Of a DNA stretch of 64,000 nt, positions 12,619 to 26,111 are shown in pieces (the stretch's first letter is position 1; each line of letters begins with the position of its first letter). This DNA comes from Elysia chlorotica. Lineage: Eukaryota; Mollusca; Gastropoda; Plakobranchidae. The translations under genes and the position numbers were made by a program. Location of the stretch: contig RQTK01000009.1 in assembly GCA_003991915.1 (NCBI GenBank), forward strand, positions 820,034-884,033, written 5' to 3'. The notes below the pieces were generated by a model, which saw only the letters and a list, made by a program, of their open reading frames with translations, did not search any database and was not told the origin of the DNA.

Positions 12619-12689
12619 CCTCAGCCTAGATCTAGTTATAATTGGGCAAGGTGTGAAAGGAAGAGACAGGTGGGAGATATTTCTTTTCC

Positions 12690-13075
12690 AAATAGGCTAG
12701 ACTAGATTTATGAAGTCTAGAGCTAATCTAAATCTCTATATAGATCTATATATTAGAATTCAAAGACTAGAGTTCTAGAGTTCTTTCATTCCAATATTTT
12801 TTCTAGATCTAGGGTGCATAAAGACTAGAAAAGAAAAAATACAGATCCCAGATAGATCTATTATAATTTAGATCTGATCTAGATCTAGATCTAATTAGAC
12901 TCTATCCTGTGGATAATCTAGATCTTTAGATATAGGCCTAAATGATCAGATTTAGATCGGGACTTTCTAGATCTAGATTTCTTACATTTTGAGAAATGTA
13001 TGTACATCTAGAATCTACATCTAGAATTCTCTAGATCTAGATCTAGATCTAATCTAGATTCTAGATAACTTCACT
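12690..13075. repeat. TCTAGA/AGATCT palindromic hexamer cluster
   Basis: Many overlapping TCTAGA and AGATCT units, intact and degenerate, over nearly 400 bases, densest at about 12870-12890 and 13015-13070. Because both hexamers are palindromes, the arrays are self-complementary. Confidence 0.85.
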
Positions 13076-13439
13076 CTTCAGCTTACCTTCTTACAAGTCC
13101 TGATTAAGTGATTTCAAAACAAAGAATGCAAGAGTTTTATGTTCTGACTCACCTTTCGTCCTGTCTTACTCACTGATTTGGATTATAGAAAAAAAGTTCA
13201 AGTTAGTCAGCTTACTCCAGGGAATGTCATTGCTACTCTATTACTTAGACATTAGTCTCTCAGTCTCAATACTCCTAGTCTCTGGCTGACTGGTAGGCAT
13301 ACACTGCCCATTACTTTTCGTGCTCTTGTTTGCTCGTAGTACATAAGGCCTAAGTTAATCGAATCACTTCAAGTAAACTCCCTTGTTTCCATTTCCTCCG
13401 TTGCCGAATGCTGTTGGATTATAATGCTTGAAGACATCG

Positions 13440-13800
13440 GTGACTGGTTTGCGGGTCCAATGGTACTGGTAGTGGTAGAGCGTTCGGTTTGTAATTGAAT
13501 AGTTCGGGTTTAATGGTTGGATAGGTCTTAATGGAAGGTGACTAGCAAAGTCCTCCTCTGGGTCCCATCGACGTACCGATTTAGAATAAAGCTTATTATT
13601 TATGAGAGCTACGCTTTCTGCGACTATATAATTTTATTTCCTATATTATTACTTTCATAAAACGTGTTAAAAAAAAAAAAAAGATGTGGAGATAAAGTGA
13701 TCCAACCATAGAGCGCTCGGTTCCTAATTGGAACGTTGCGGTTCCTTCTATGGTTCGACCCCCGATCAGCAGGTCTTCGTGTTCTCCACTGGTTTAGTCA
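13440..13800. repeat. two decayed tRNA-like SINE heads
   Basis: The stretch near 13470-13510 reads GGTAGAGCGTTCGGTTTGTA and the stretch near 13700-13760 reads CATAGAGCGCTCGGTTCCTA followed by TATGGTTCGACCCCC, which fits a tRNA B box. Both look like tRNA-derived heads of old SINEs; the second is followed by a fragment resembling the SINE body (CTCCACTGGTTTAGTCA). Neither folds by eye into a credible tRNA. Confidence 0.45.
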
Positions 13801-14065
13801 TTGTCGCTATATTTCGATCAGTCAAATCGATAGTTTTCTGAACTTTTTTTTTTTTCAAAATGACAATATTTGAGTAGACGTTCACCTGCAAAATGGAAAA
13901 AAAAATTGAGATTCTCCGCAATTCTCCCTCCATCTCCCTGTAGCCAAATGAACAGGACATACTTATTGTGATTCTGACTACATGTCTCCTGATTAGAAGC
14001 CGCGGTTTTTGCGGTCTGTGCTATCTACATTCCCCTCAATAATAATAATTATTATTATTGTACTT

Positions 14066-14451
<386 letters not shown>

Positions 14452-14576
14452 AAAAGGGGGAATAAGCACAACCCCTTTTATTACTTGCGCACACGCATCT
14501 ACTACTAGACCCTTAGCAACCGAGTAGGTGTACTCTTAAGTGTTGTGCTCTTCATTTTAATTCGGATACTTTTCTA

Positions 14577-14819
<243 letters not shown>

Positions 14820-15044
14820 TGCAGATGCTGTTGACAATTATTCATCATCTAACCTGGAGGAGTTGACCAATAGCTAGACCATTTCCATCTCCAGGTGTCT
14901 CAAAGAAAAACTTAGAGAGACTAGGCCTATTAAATCTAGATTTTCTTTTGTCTCTATGATCGACAACTTTTTGATACAACCCAAGGACAGGAAATTACGC
15001 ATGTTGTTATCAATACCAAGAAGTAGGCGGAAGCTCATCCCATC

Positions 15045-15325
15045 TATCTAGATCTAGATCTAGACTGTTTTGGTGAAATTAGTGATTCAAAACACTGCAT
15101 AATCTAATTTGTTTTACCTTTAAAAAAATCTCCCTCTAGATTAATCTATCTGCGATTTATTTCTATTCTTGAAGGTAATATTAAAAATCACTCTTGATCT
15201 ATATCTAGATCTAGATTTCTAGTTTTTAATACGAATAAAGAAGACTTTAGAAGTGTTGCGCTAGACTAGAGTAAATCTATACTAGATCTAGATCTAGATT
15301 AGATCTAGATCTAGATTTAGAGCTT
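15045..15325. repeat. TCTAGA/AGATCT hexamer clusters upstream of PTTG1IP
   Basis: Intact arrays at about 15049-15064, 15204-15217 and 15284-15317, a few hundred bases upstream of the PTTG1IP start codon. The rest of 14820-15728 is AT-rich, with no gene that I can support. Confidence 0.85.
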
Positions 15326-15728
15326 TATAAATTAGTTCCATTGCAAATAATTGATATTTACTTACATTAACGTTTTTACACCAGTAGGACCCTTCGAAAA
15401 ACTAGGTCCGTATGAAACTACATTAGCTTAGTAAGTTTTATCGTAAGGAGCACTAAGTAGGCCTAAAACTGTCAAAATTATTTAATTTCAACCATTATAT
15501 AATTAAAACAGTTGTGATATAATTTTAGCTAAAAAATAACATTGAAATATTATCTCATGCTGTCGTTATGATATTATCAGTTGAATAGTCCCAAGCATAT
15601 ATTCAAAGGTTATAATTTTTAATCAGGCTCATTTATCTAGATCTACTATACTTTCCATCATGCAACTGGGAGCAAAATTCAATCATTCATAATAAAAAGT
15701 AGAATACTTGAATATTTCAGATTTTACA

Positions 15729-18700
15729 ATGGATAGTACAACACCAGCATGGCTTGTCTGCATTATTATGGTTGTCCTGACTGTCCCAAGTCACTGTCAA
15801 TCAAATGGAACCACGACTAAATCTCCTACGACCAAGATAGCGCCACAAACTAGCCAGCCCCCAGACGTGCAGACCACAACTTTGTCTCCAGATCAAGGTA
15901 ACGTTGTGGGTTTAAAAAATGTAGATGAATATGTACAGTCAAGTACATTTATTATATAAAGGATAGTGCTGTAACGGCACCTTCGGGTGAAACAGCACTT
16001 TCTCCACGCCCCCTTTTTTTCTCTGTTAAAACCTTAGTAAAATTTCACTGGTTTAACGGTACCAACAATCTCTCTTTCTGCTATAACGGCACCTTGAGTA
16101 GGCGGAGCTTAACCCTGCTAGCTTGACCGTGTTTGTTTTTACCACCGCCGCGCAGCCCTACGGGAGAGTCGTCCGTGGCACATTTACCACATGGGGCGCC
16201 CCCCCCCCGGCGCCCCCCCCCCCCCGGGGGCCCCCCCCCCCCCCCCCCGGCGAGCCGCGGCCGTGGTATTTTTACCACGACCATGTGCTGGTGTGTAGGC
16301 CTTGAATGAATAAAGGATTGTGACGCTCATTATAAAACTGCGTGTATGAGCCTTTGGTTAGTCATTCCTAAAATAGTAACCAATGAGCTTTCAGTGGTTT
16401 GGAACTTTTCCATCAAGACTAGACCAAGTTATAATGAAGGAAAGGGGATGGTGAGGTGGGCGTGGCTATCACAGTAATGTGTTGAGTGAGAGTGGGCTGT
16501 CTTGGTACTATGGACCTTGGATGTTCGTTGTTTGGTGCTTGACAAAGCCTGTGATGGGTTTGATAACTGTTACAAGACAGTTAGCAAGTGTGTAACCGAA
16601 GTGAGAGGTGCTTCAAGCAGCATATTGAAGGAGTAATAGTACACAATGGGGACCAAGGAGAAGGGGACTCATTGGTCCAAATCATTATGTACCGCCCACT
16701 CTAGCTGAGCGTCTTATTTATACGCATGGTAACATGGAAGGGGATGGAGCTATCATTGCTAGAAGTAGAAGTATCAGTGTCCATCCTCTCCCACCTCCTT
16801 ACAGAATTCAGTCTTGCTTGATCCGCTCTAAGTCTTACACAGCCCTCGGCCATCTTGTAAAATGTGCACGTCAGTATGTCAATAAAAAAATAAATCTAGA
16901 TCTACACTGGAAAAAAGGAATAGAAAAAGACAAAAAAGGAAAGGGGGGGGGGAGGGGGGTAAAAATCCTAGGACAATGTCAGCAAGAAAAGAAAAAAGGA
17001 AAACTGTACACAAGAGAAAGAGAGAAAAAGCGGGGGGTGGGAGGGGAAATTAAAAGAGATAGAACTTAGAAGAATGGAAAACCAAACAAGAGAGACAGGG
17101 AGGGAGAGAGAGAGAGAGAAGAAGGAAAAGTGACATGTCTTTTAGTCCTATTCAGCCACCAGCATGATGTGTGCTCATCACAATCACACAGCTCCCAATC
17201 TTTTTTTTCCACAAATTCCTAGCGAATCTTGTGTAACACTAAGAGTGACACGCATAACACAGCACTTTCCAAACTCCCTCTTCACCTTTTCCAGATCCAT
17301 AATGCCACCTGCTCTAGGCAACTTGAATGCTTAGTCTCAATTACACATATTACAATCGAAAGTGATGTGCCAGGGGTATCACTTAAAGTCCTGAAAAACC
17401 TGCGGGATCACCCTTAGTAACATAGGCAGTCCCAGCCTCGCAGGTTATGAAACAAAGATCTAGACCATTTTACTTTTAAATTAAGCAGGTGTGTTAATGA
17501 CTCAAACAAGCGCTAGCGTATTGCTAGCATTAACTGGCCTTCACACAACGGCACTGGCCGAATCTATTTTTAGCAAATTTAAGCCAACAGTCAGTTGCGC
17601 GTGTATGGTCAAAGGAATGAGAAGCAGCCAATAGAAAGCTAGGGTCTAATCATGTGTAGTAGGTTCATGATTGATACTATAGGCTACCTATGTTTACCGT
17701 ACAGGGCTTTTTTCTTCACTTTGTTTCTGTCTAATTTTATCTGCTCACAGACATACGATTTACATTATAAAATTAGTGAACAGAAGGTCGTTTTAATCGA
17801 GTCACATCCTATGTCTATTTAATCAAGGATAGCAACCTAAGGTGTTTTAATACGAGGTATAAATACTCATGTCTCACAAAAAAAAAATACTGTATACATA
17901 CAGGGCCTATATAAAAAGTTGCTTTTAATATGTTCTGTTGTAACAGCGCTATGAAAAAAGTTCTGTTTGTGCCGTTATATCTATAATATCAGAGTTTGAC
18001 CAGAGGTAGTTTTGTTCAGTTTTGCACTAAATCATTCAAATACAATTAAGTGTTAAAATGGAAAAAAACAACTAATGCTTACTTGTTAATATATAATTAT
18101 GTGCCATTGCCTCTTTTTTCAATTTGTTGTGGAAGCCAAAATATTGAAATGCAATGTTGTCACCTGTAGGGTTAAACACTATGTTAAGTTGTAATTCTTA
18201 TAGAAATTAATATGATGGTCAAAGATATTTCAGTAATGCAGAAGATTAAGAAGCAAGCCCTGTTTCAACTCTTAACTTTGAGAAAGGCAGGGTCAGTCAC
18301 ATGTTTCGATTTTAGCTCTGAATTTCTTTATTATTGGTGGTCTTATTCCTAATAATCTATGCATCTTACTCCATAAGCCTGATGGGTGCTCAAGAAAGAA
18401 TATAATATATAAAGCGGATATATTGTTTTGTTGTTGTTTTTGTGTTACCAACCCATAGAAGACTGCTTTTGGCTGTTACAGGTAACCTTGCTTCATTTGT
18501 TAAAGTCAGAATTAACGTTTAGAAGGCAATATCTATGTTTAAATACATATCACATCAATAAACGTATAGAAAAAGCATGTTCTGCAGAGGCGCTTGTTAA
18601 GTAAATAGTTTGTTATAGTTCATGTAATAAGTGTTGATTTTTTTTTTCAGAGTGTGCAGCTCTAAACTCATCGTGCAGTGATTGTGTGGGCAATTCAAAG

Positions 18701-21700
18701 GTAGAGTTTTATAAAAACATCTTAATCCAAAATATGCCTCCTGAGCCTTTTAACCCCCCCCCCATCAAGTATCTTCTCTCTCCTCTATTTTCAAACAGCT
18801 GCAAGTCTGTCAAGTGAGTCTGAGAGTAGCCTTGAGAACTTGATTATTTATGAAACCTATTTGCTGATGATTCTTTTATGTTCTTAATCTAGGTTATATT
18901 ATTTATTTTTAAGGTAGAATAATTAATTGATACTGTTAAATCTTTTAGAAATATTATTCTTGTCCTTTTTTACTACTTTTTTCTCATCTGTGACGTCATC
19001 TAATATTAAGTCATGAACTGGTTTTTACTCCTTCTCATGGTCGCAATATTGATTAGAATACCATTAAGCTCATTTCATTTGGATGTTTTGAGAAAAAAAA
19101 GAAAAATTGTTTTTCTTGACAAATTATTTTGCTGGGGCGTTCTTTTTTTCCAGAGGCAGTTGGGGAATGTATGGAAGGAACATATAAAGTGATGTTTGTA
19201 ATAGGCGCCTAAATCCTTCAATATTTAAACCAATACAAAATCTCTATACTCTAAAAAAAAGATTACATGGGCAATTGTGGAATGAGCGTGATGATATAAC
19301 AAATAGAATAGTTACTTCATTTAGAAGACTTATATATGGAACACTTTAGCTTTATCTGGTTTGGAGTAAAATATGTGAAAAAGCACTTTGTACTGAAAAA
19401 ATTACTAATGAGTCCATTTATTTTATACTTTCAGTGTATGTACTGCTACTCTGGTAGCAAATGTATGCCATACCCATCTGGCAAGATTTTACCACCATCT
19501 TCTATGTGTGCTCTGGATAAGGCAAGATGGGGCACTTGCTTAGGTATGTGATATTTAAAAACTGGATACTTTTTTTTACTGCATGTGATTTAATAAGTGA
19601 ACAAAGGGTCTAAATGAGCACCAGAAATTCAATTGATCAGTGTTCTGGACTGAGATCAGGGGGTGTTTTTCACATCTTCATTTTTGTATAGGATTTTTAT
19701 ATTATTTTGTTCAGTTTGAATCTAATTAATAGGTAAAGAAGGGGTTTGGAAATTATTATGTAGGTCTTTAAAAATATTTTTGTATTTATAGAAGTATATT
19801 ATATCTATAACCCAGTGTCTGACCCTTGTGTTCTCTCGATTTTTTAATCCTTAATACTGGTTTGAAAAAAAGTAGTCCTTAGACTCTTCCTTTCACTGAA
19901 GCTTTCAGTACCACATCACAGACTTAAAGATTTACACTATTTTAACATTTAACATTTTATATTTAAAAAAAAAATAATTTAAAAAAGTCTCTGCTTTCTA
20001 ATTCGTAAAAGTACAGTCGAACCTGCCCTACCAACAACCTGTGTATGGTGACCACTTTTCATTGACTCCCTTGCATTTTTTCTATATTTTGTTACTGCCT
20101 AAAGCGATCACCTGCCCAATGCGACCGCGGACATTGTATAATCAGATAAAAAATGATACAAACCTGCCCATGGCGACCAAGGCTGTGTGTGAGAGAGGGA
20201 AATAATCGCCAAAGGGTTTCCTGCGTGTAGTTAATTTGTGAGCGACTGAAGGCGCCACCAGCGAGACAGAGAAAGCGAGAGATTTAAAGAGTGTGCGCTA
20301 GCTAAAAGATAGATATCACTGGAACAGAAAGCGTACCAAAGAATAGACGGAGACCAGGCAAGGCAGACAGAAAAAACATCAGTCGGACCTTTTAAGTGAC
20401 AGATTATGAGAAATGAAACCTTGTCGTTCTTAGATCTACAAACAGAAAGTTCATGCCCATATGGCCATTGATTTTTTCGCAATAAAGCTAAGGCAACAAT
20501 TCAAACTTTGAATAATGACTGACGAAAAAGGAAATAAAGTTTCAAGTCTACTAGCACTGCTCTTTGCATTAATCATGGCATCAAGCATGAAACCAAATGC
20601 ATAAACAGTGCAACAAAGAATTGACGTCATCAAAATGTCAAACTCTTTAACGAGAGAAATGGGAAAACTTAAATTCAACAGAGTTGAGCCCAAAATTGAT
20701 GTCTGACAATTTTAAGTGCTGCCACACACATGACACGGTGGGGACTTGCTGACGTTTAACCCCAAAGCTACCCCCCCTTCACACACACACCTTAATTCAA
20801 CAGACAATCAAGAGAAAGGCAGAATTTAAGACTGGTAAAAGGTAACCCAGAAGGGAAAGGTTTAGTAGTTACGCAGCGGGTGGAAAAATGTTGCAAATAC
20901 GTGTACTTATAATGTACATGTCCTTAGTGTGTCTTTGCTTGCAAATGGCAACCACTTTTGGCTATGATCTTCAGTGGTCGCCATGGGCAGGTTCAACTGT
21001 ACACCCTGAAAGGTAAAATTTTTAATTGTTAATCTTTACTATTGCTGTTTCTGGATGGCAGCAGATTGTCAACTCCTGATTAGAACAAGGAAAAAAACTG
21101 AAAGCCTCTAGTCTAGGAGGCAGTGAGATTTCAGTTTTATTGTACTAATGGCATGAATTAATTTATAAACAGCAGAGACAGGCTCTTTGTCTTTTTGAAA
21201 ATAAATGTGCCTCAAAGTTAGTATTGTCCCCAAATATATGTTTCATTTTCCACACCTTTTCTAATTTCAGTAAACTTTGAGGCTTTGCTCATCTCTATGG
21301 GTGTGATTGGTGGTGTAATCTTGCTGACTGTTACTTGTTGCCTCATATATTGTTGCTGCTGCCGTGGAAAGAGTAGTAAAAAGTAAGCTCTTAAAGTTGT
21401 GTTAAAGGTCAAAATAATGAAAATGTTGTAGTTAAATTTTTTTTTATTTATCTCACATCTAAAATAACCATACTGTTTTGATTGGATGGAAGATATTAAA
21501 AAAAAAAGCACCTTCTGGACCTTTAAAATAACAGGTTTATTAAAGCATTCCAAAAACAACTGTGCTGTAAAGCTTAAATATGATTATGGATACCTTTGAG
21601 ACATTTTCTGATTTAAAGTGGGGAAGCCTCCAACATAATGAAATGATTACACCATAGTGTCATGTAGAGCTTTAGTTGTGATTGAAATTGCAAATTCCTC

Positions 21701-24700
21701 TCACAGATCAAGTATATTTTGCATTCATTTGCAGCCCCCCCCCCCCCAAAAAAAAAAAAAAAAAAAAAAAAAAATACTGGTGACAAACATCTTTCATTGG
21801 GGGAAAGACTGCTAGGTTGGCTGCACCTTGTGTGTGTGGAGATAAAGATATAAAGATGGGGCTTTAGAATAGCAACTAAAACAATTTGAGGAGCCCAGAG
21901 AAATGGCACAAAAGAGGCTTCTTTGACTTAACATCAATATTGGTGCAGAAATATAAGTACTCCATGTGCAGAAAGAAAACTTCTACCCAGTGTTGTTCTT
22001 TTTTTCTATTAAGTTTTACCTGTTTGCTATCTTTTTTAGTGATGTTCCTTTTTTTCCCCCCTTGTCATGAAACTTTAATAATTGTTTTTCAGGTACGCCA
22101 AAGAGGATGCCAAATACGAGTCTCAAAAAATGGAGCGTAAGGCCAAACAAGAAGAGCGCAGAAGTGAGAGAAGATCTCGCTTGGATGAAATCAGGATGAA
22201 ATATGGTAAATTATACTCTGTTTTTGCTTATTGTCATCACTTTAATCTTTCAGTAGATTTCCAGGCACATAATACTACTTTATTTCTTCTCTGGTGACTG
22301 TTTCATGTGGTAAATTGAAAAAAAATAAAGTAGCGTTAAAGTTGAAGCTAGTTTAATGTTGCTAAAGCCCAAACCTAAATGACTCTTGGATATCATAATC
22401 ACTTAGCTGCCAACCCAGACACTCTGGCATTTTTTCATACCCTTTTTTATGCCAAAATACGACTTTCTGGGTGACTCTGCTGTTTTTCGTTTAAAAAAAA
22501 AAGTATTTTTTAAGCACGGCTAGGTTATTTTCTCAATTCGGCAACCAAAACGAGAGAAGAAGAAAGGACGTTTCAAATGATTTGCACATCTGCGAAAGAA
22601 ATTGTAGCGATGATTCAATTCTATCCACTCACGTGATTGTCCTGTGGAGGTTACGTTTGTGAACAATGTCAATGTTATTTATCGATCCAACACATTTCTT
22701 ATGTAGCGTTTATTAGTCAGAATAATACCAAGAGAGCAATCTATATTAGATTAAATCCTGATTTTATTCTTATATCTTTTAGGGTTTTCACACACAACCA
22801 GTAGTACAAATTTTCATGTGAAAATACACTTTTTGAAACTGGCTTGCACAGTTTGCACACATACTAGGTTGGCAACTCAGTAATTACTTGTTTCAAACTT
22901 TGTCATGTGATTCATATTCACATTATATAAGTGGTCTTGGTATGCATCTAAGTTACTCAGAAGCCTGAAAGTTTGATAAGATAAAATGAAAATGTAGTTA
23001 AAATTTTGGATAGTGTTAAAATATGTGGACTGTTACAGAAAAAGAATAGTATTTTTTAAATAAATTATACTAAGATTTTATAAACATAATCCTAGCCCTA
23101 AATACTTAATTACAATGGTAACATTGTAGTTTCCAAATCTGTGCAATCTTACCACTTCACCTTCCTACTTATACACTTAGTACAGAGACACTTTTGGCAC
23201 AACCATGATATTATTGACTTCGAAAAACTAATTTTAATGGTTTAAAACATGGAGAAAATAATTATTTTCACAATATAATTGTCCTAGAAAAGATTCTTAA
23301 AGATTCTCCTAAAATGAAAAGCAAATAATAAGTTAAAGACAGGTAGAAGTGATAAAGATATTTATCAAAGGGAACTTGACAGCTTGTAAAAGTGTTTGTG
23401 TATCTTTATTAAGTTTTGAAAGTTTGAATCAATAAGTAACAAGCTTAAAGAAAATAATATATATTTTATCAAGACAGCGTAAAGGCAAAGGGGCATATAA
23501 AGTGTTCCTTGATATGTCGCTTAAAGTGTTTAATTTTGTGTTTCACTATTAAACAGGCCTTACAAAGAACGATGACTACCAAAGACAATATTGAAAACTT
23601 TATAAAGCATTGCACATGTGACTATGTTTTCTTCACTCTGCACTCACCTGTTTTTGTTTTTTTTACCTCCTCTTTTTTCCTTTATCACCTCATTTCTTTC
23701 ACCGCAAAAAAAGGGAAAGGGAGGGAGGGTTTTAATCTTTCAATGATTGTGTTCTAAATGATGTACTGAGAAATATATTATATATGTCTAAAATCTGCTT
23801 GCATGAATTTTGATTTGCTAATGTAGATCTTAAAAAGGAAATTCATTTAAAAAAATGAATAAAAAAACAATATGTATAAAAGACTATAAAGTCAATATGT
23901 ATAAAAGACTATAAAGTCATTTTGAAATTTGACATTTTATATAAAATGTTAGATTATTTGAATGCTTTTTTGGTTAGTTAGCTATAATGACTAGACTGAT
24001 GTTTATATGCAAGGGAACAGTCTATGGTTTCTGCTTGTTAGCTGTGGGTCAAATAAATCATTGTGAAAAATGGGATTTTAAAAGATCTAGAAAAACATCC
24101 CAACTTGCTTATATTCTGCCTGTATTTTTTTCTTTTTTGTGTGTGTTCTTTAGCGGGGAAATTCTTACATAATTTATGATGAGCTGGGTGCAGATAATTT
24201 GTCATGTTTTAAACATGGAATGACTATTCTTTAGAAGCACATGTTCTTGACATTTACTCCTTTGTGTAGTTTGTCTATCAGAGTTAAGGGCATGCATGCT
24301 CTCCCTTGGTTTTGCATAAAATCTCTCAAAAGCACAATACAAACAACGAAATGAAGATATAAATTTGATAGATAGATGGCAGTAGTTTTTTTTTTATTTA
24401 GACATTAAATAACAGTCAAGCAGGGTTGGACTATTGTTTTATATCTCTCTCCATAAGTTGCTATGGTCCAAACTAAATTGTAGACTTTAATAGGGTAAAA
24501 GAATTTATGGAATAACATTTTTTACCATTCCCATGTTGCAGTAGGGTTAAGGCTATTTTTGATTTGTATTTAATCTTATACAATTATTTTAAAATACAAG
24601 CATTTTAAAAATTATCGAAGTTGTAAGTATTGCAATTCTTATAGTCACTTACAATAGTGGATTTTTCACAATAACGTACATCATAGTAAGTAAAACAAAA

Positions 24701-26111
24701 ACAACACTAAAACATTCTCTTCTCTGCTATGGAGTTTTTTTTAGTAGGTATTATATTTGTAAACTTTACACGATTTTGTGATGACTCGGTGATCAAACTT
24801 ATGGCAGTTTAGGCAGATAACGTTTTAAAGTTATATAAAACTATCTTTTAAAGCTAATTTTTATCATGTTTATTCAGACATTATATTTCAGAGTTCAAAG
24901 ACAGAAGTCTTCTGTTCTTATACTTCCAGTTTTATCTATAGTTCAGCCTTGCATAATTTAAAACTCTTCTTGTTACATAATTGTATGTTCCCTGTGCAAA
25001 ATGCCCGTCCACGATATAGCCTATAAGTTGCTGACGTTGGACGTTAAAACCCAACCAACCAACCAAACCCTGTGCAAAAGGAAAACAATACTATTGTGGG
25101 CTTTTGTCTTTCAAGGATTAGTGTTATGAATCAAGAGCTTACCTAGGAATCTATCCAGCCTGTTAGCTATCTTTCCCAGACAACACATACCCTGCCACAA
25201 TGTTAATTAATCTTCATTATAACCATTCTATTGCCATGGTGGGCATAATTCTCCCTCAGATGAATTCTTGTTAGTTAATATTTTCTTCAGAGTCTTCTTT
25301 TATATTTAGTTTATATTGGACTCATATGGTAGAAGTACGGGAATCCATCCAGCGAGAACATTTTTTTTTGTGAGTCTATTTCTGCGTCATCTCAATAATT
25401 GGATATCATAGGATTTTTAATACCATAAATGCATTCTAATGGAATATGTGATTTCTAGCCTGAGATGGCAGTGATGCCAATTTTCTTTAAATTTACGGAC
25501 GGCCGTAAAAAAAAAAAAAATTGTCCGTCAAAGTTCCGTAAAAAAGAAAATCGCCAGTCCGAGTTCCATCTTCTTGTCGTCTCAATGTATCTGTCTCCTT
25601 CCCTCCTCCAATCCACCTTTCCCAACCAGTTAAAAAGTGTAAATTAAATACATTCCCAACCCTTTTAATGTTTTTATTACAGAGGCGACTTAAGCCACTT
25701 TAATTTATTACAATTATTTCCTCATTCAATCTCCTTGAAAAATGCACATTCTTTTTTAAGAAAAGTATTGAATCAAGCCACATACATATATGATATGCTT
25801 CTGGAAATTAATGCAAATGAGCCGAAGGTTAAAAATTGAAATGGAGGGGGGTTACACTTTTTACTTTGTTCCCAAGAGTGTAAAATTCCGTATCTCCTTA
25901 TTTATAAATATATATACATGCAATTTCATACACTTGTTATCACAAAGTTATAAATTTCAACTTGTGATATGAAGTCTCTATGACTGACTAAAATTAGTTT
26001 GCTGTAGAATTCAGCCGTTTCGGGGCTATATGATTGCTAATAATCTTTATTTTTTCTTTTTCAGGACTGATGAAGGATGACTCTGCACCCTATTCTCGAT
26101 TTGATGTGTAA
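15729..26111 (+). CDS. PTTG1IP: PTTG1IP homologue (PTTG-binding factor)
   Basis: Single-pass type I membrane protein; the vertebrate protein binds securin (PTTG1) and helps it enter the nucleus. Six coding exons: 15729-15897, 18651-18700, 19435-19543, 21271-21382, 22093-22205, 26065-26111, all in phase, giving 199 residues (human about 180). In order: a signal peptide (1-24), a Ser/Thr/Pro-rich linker with an NGT site (26-28), and a PSI domain with eight cysteines (58, 65, 68, 74, 77, 83, 98, 108) and the motif ARWGTC. A membrane helix (about 115-136) follows, then a CCCC cluster, a basic helical tail with EERRSERRSRLDEIRMKY and a C-terminal YSRF sorting motif (194-197). VNFEALLISM matches the family strongly. 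A TTG at 15708 is in frame but is not the start; the AG at 15719-15720 could be the acceptor of a 5' UTR intron. Confidence 0.95.
16194..16262. repeat. GC-only island with long C runs
   Basis: Nearly 70 bases of almost pure G and C, dominated by C homopolymers, in the AT-rich first intron of PTTG1IP. It is flanked by a perfect short palindrome (GTGGTATTTTTACCAC at 16263-16278). It is either a real GC-rich insert or a poorly resolved homopolymer region. Confidence 0.85.
16263..18650. other. rest of PTTG1IP intron 1
   Basis: Contains purine-rich tracts (16900-17125, including a GA run near 17105-17118) and unremarkable AT-rich sequence. An 11-base inverted pair, TATAACGGCAC at 16082-16092 and its complement at 17969-17979, may mark the ends of an old element. 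No exon is needed here, because exons 1 and 2 join in phase. Confidence 0.5.
20014..20999. mobile_element. second pogo-like TIR element, 986 bp copy
   Basis: The left end CAGTCGAACCTGCCCTAC and the reverse complement of the right end CAGTTGAACCTGCCCATG are inverted repeats flanked by TA on both sides (20012-20013 and 21000-21001). It lies in PTTG1IP intron 3. A shorter relative sits at 53773-54342. No recognisable transposase; non-autonomous. Confidence 0.8.
21735..21773. repeat. poly(C)-poly(A) run in PTTG1IP intron 4
   Basis: About 14 C followed by almost 30 A. Low complexity; the poly(A) could be the tail of a retroposed fragment, but no body was recognised. Confidence 0.9.
22206..26064. 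other. PTTG1IP intron 5, AT-rich
   Basis: 3.9 kb separating the last two coding exons. It holds a 27-base tandem duplication (AATATGTATAAAAGACTATA twice, about 23868-23919), a SINE tail at 24976-25069 and poly(A)/poly(T) runs. I see no gene in it. Confidence 0.6.
24976..25069 (+). mobile_element. SINE 3' fragment
   Basis: Matches the 3' third of the SINE at 12363: ACATAATTGT..., then CGTCCACGATATAGCC and TTGGACGTTAAAACCCAACC, ending in CCAACCAACCAAACC. A 5'-truncated copy in PTTG1IP intron 5. Confidence 0.75.

Noticed and set aside
15708-15728. Upstream TTG start for PTTG1IP
   Set aside because: Animal genes rarely start at TTG, and the AG just before 15721 looks like a splice acceptor. The ATG at 15729 directly precedes a normal signal peptide.
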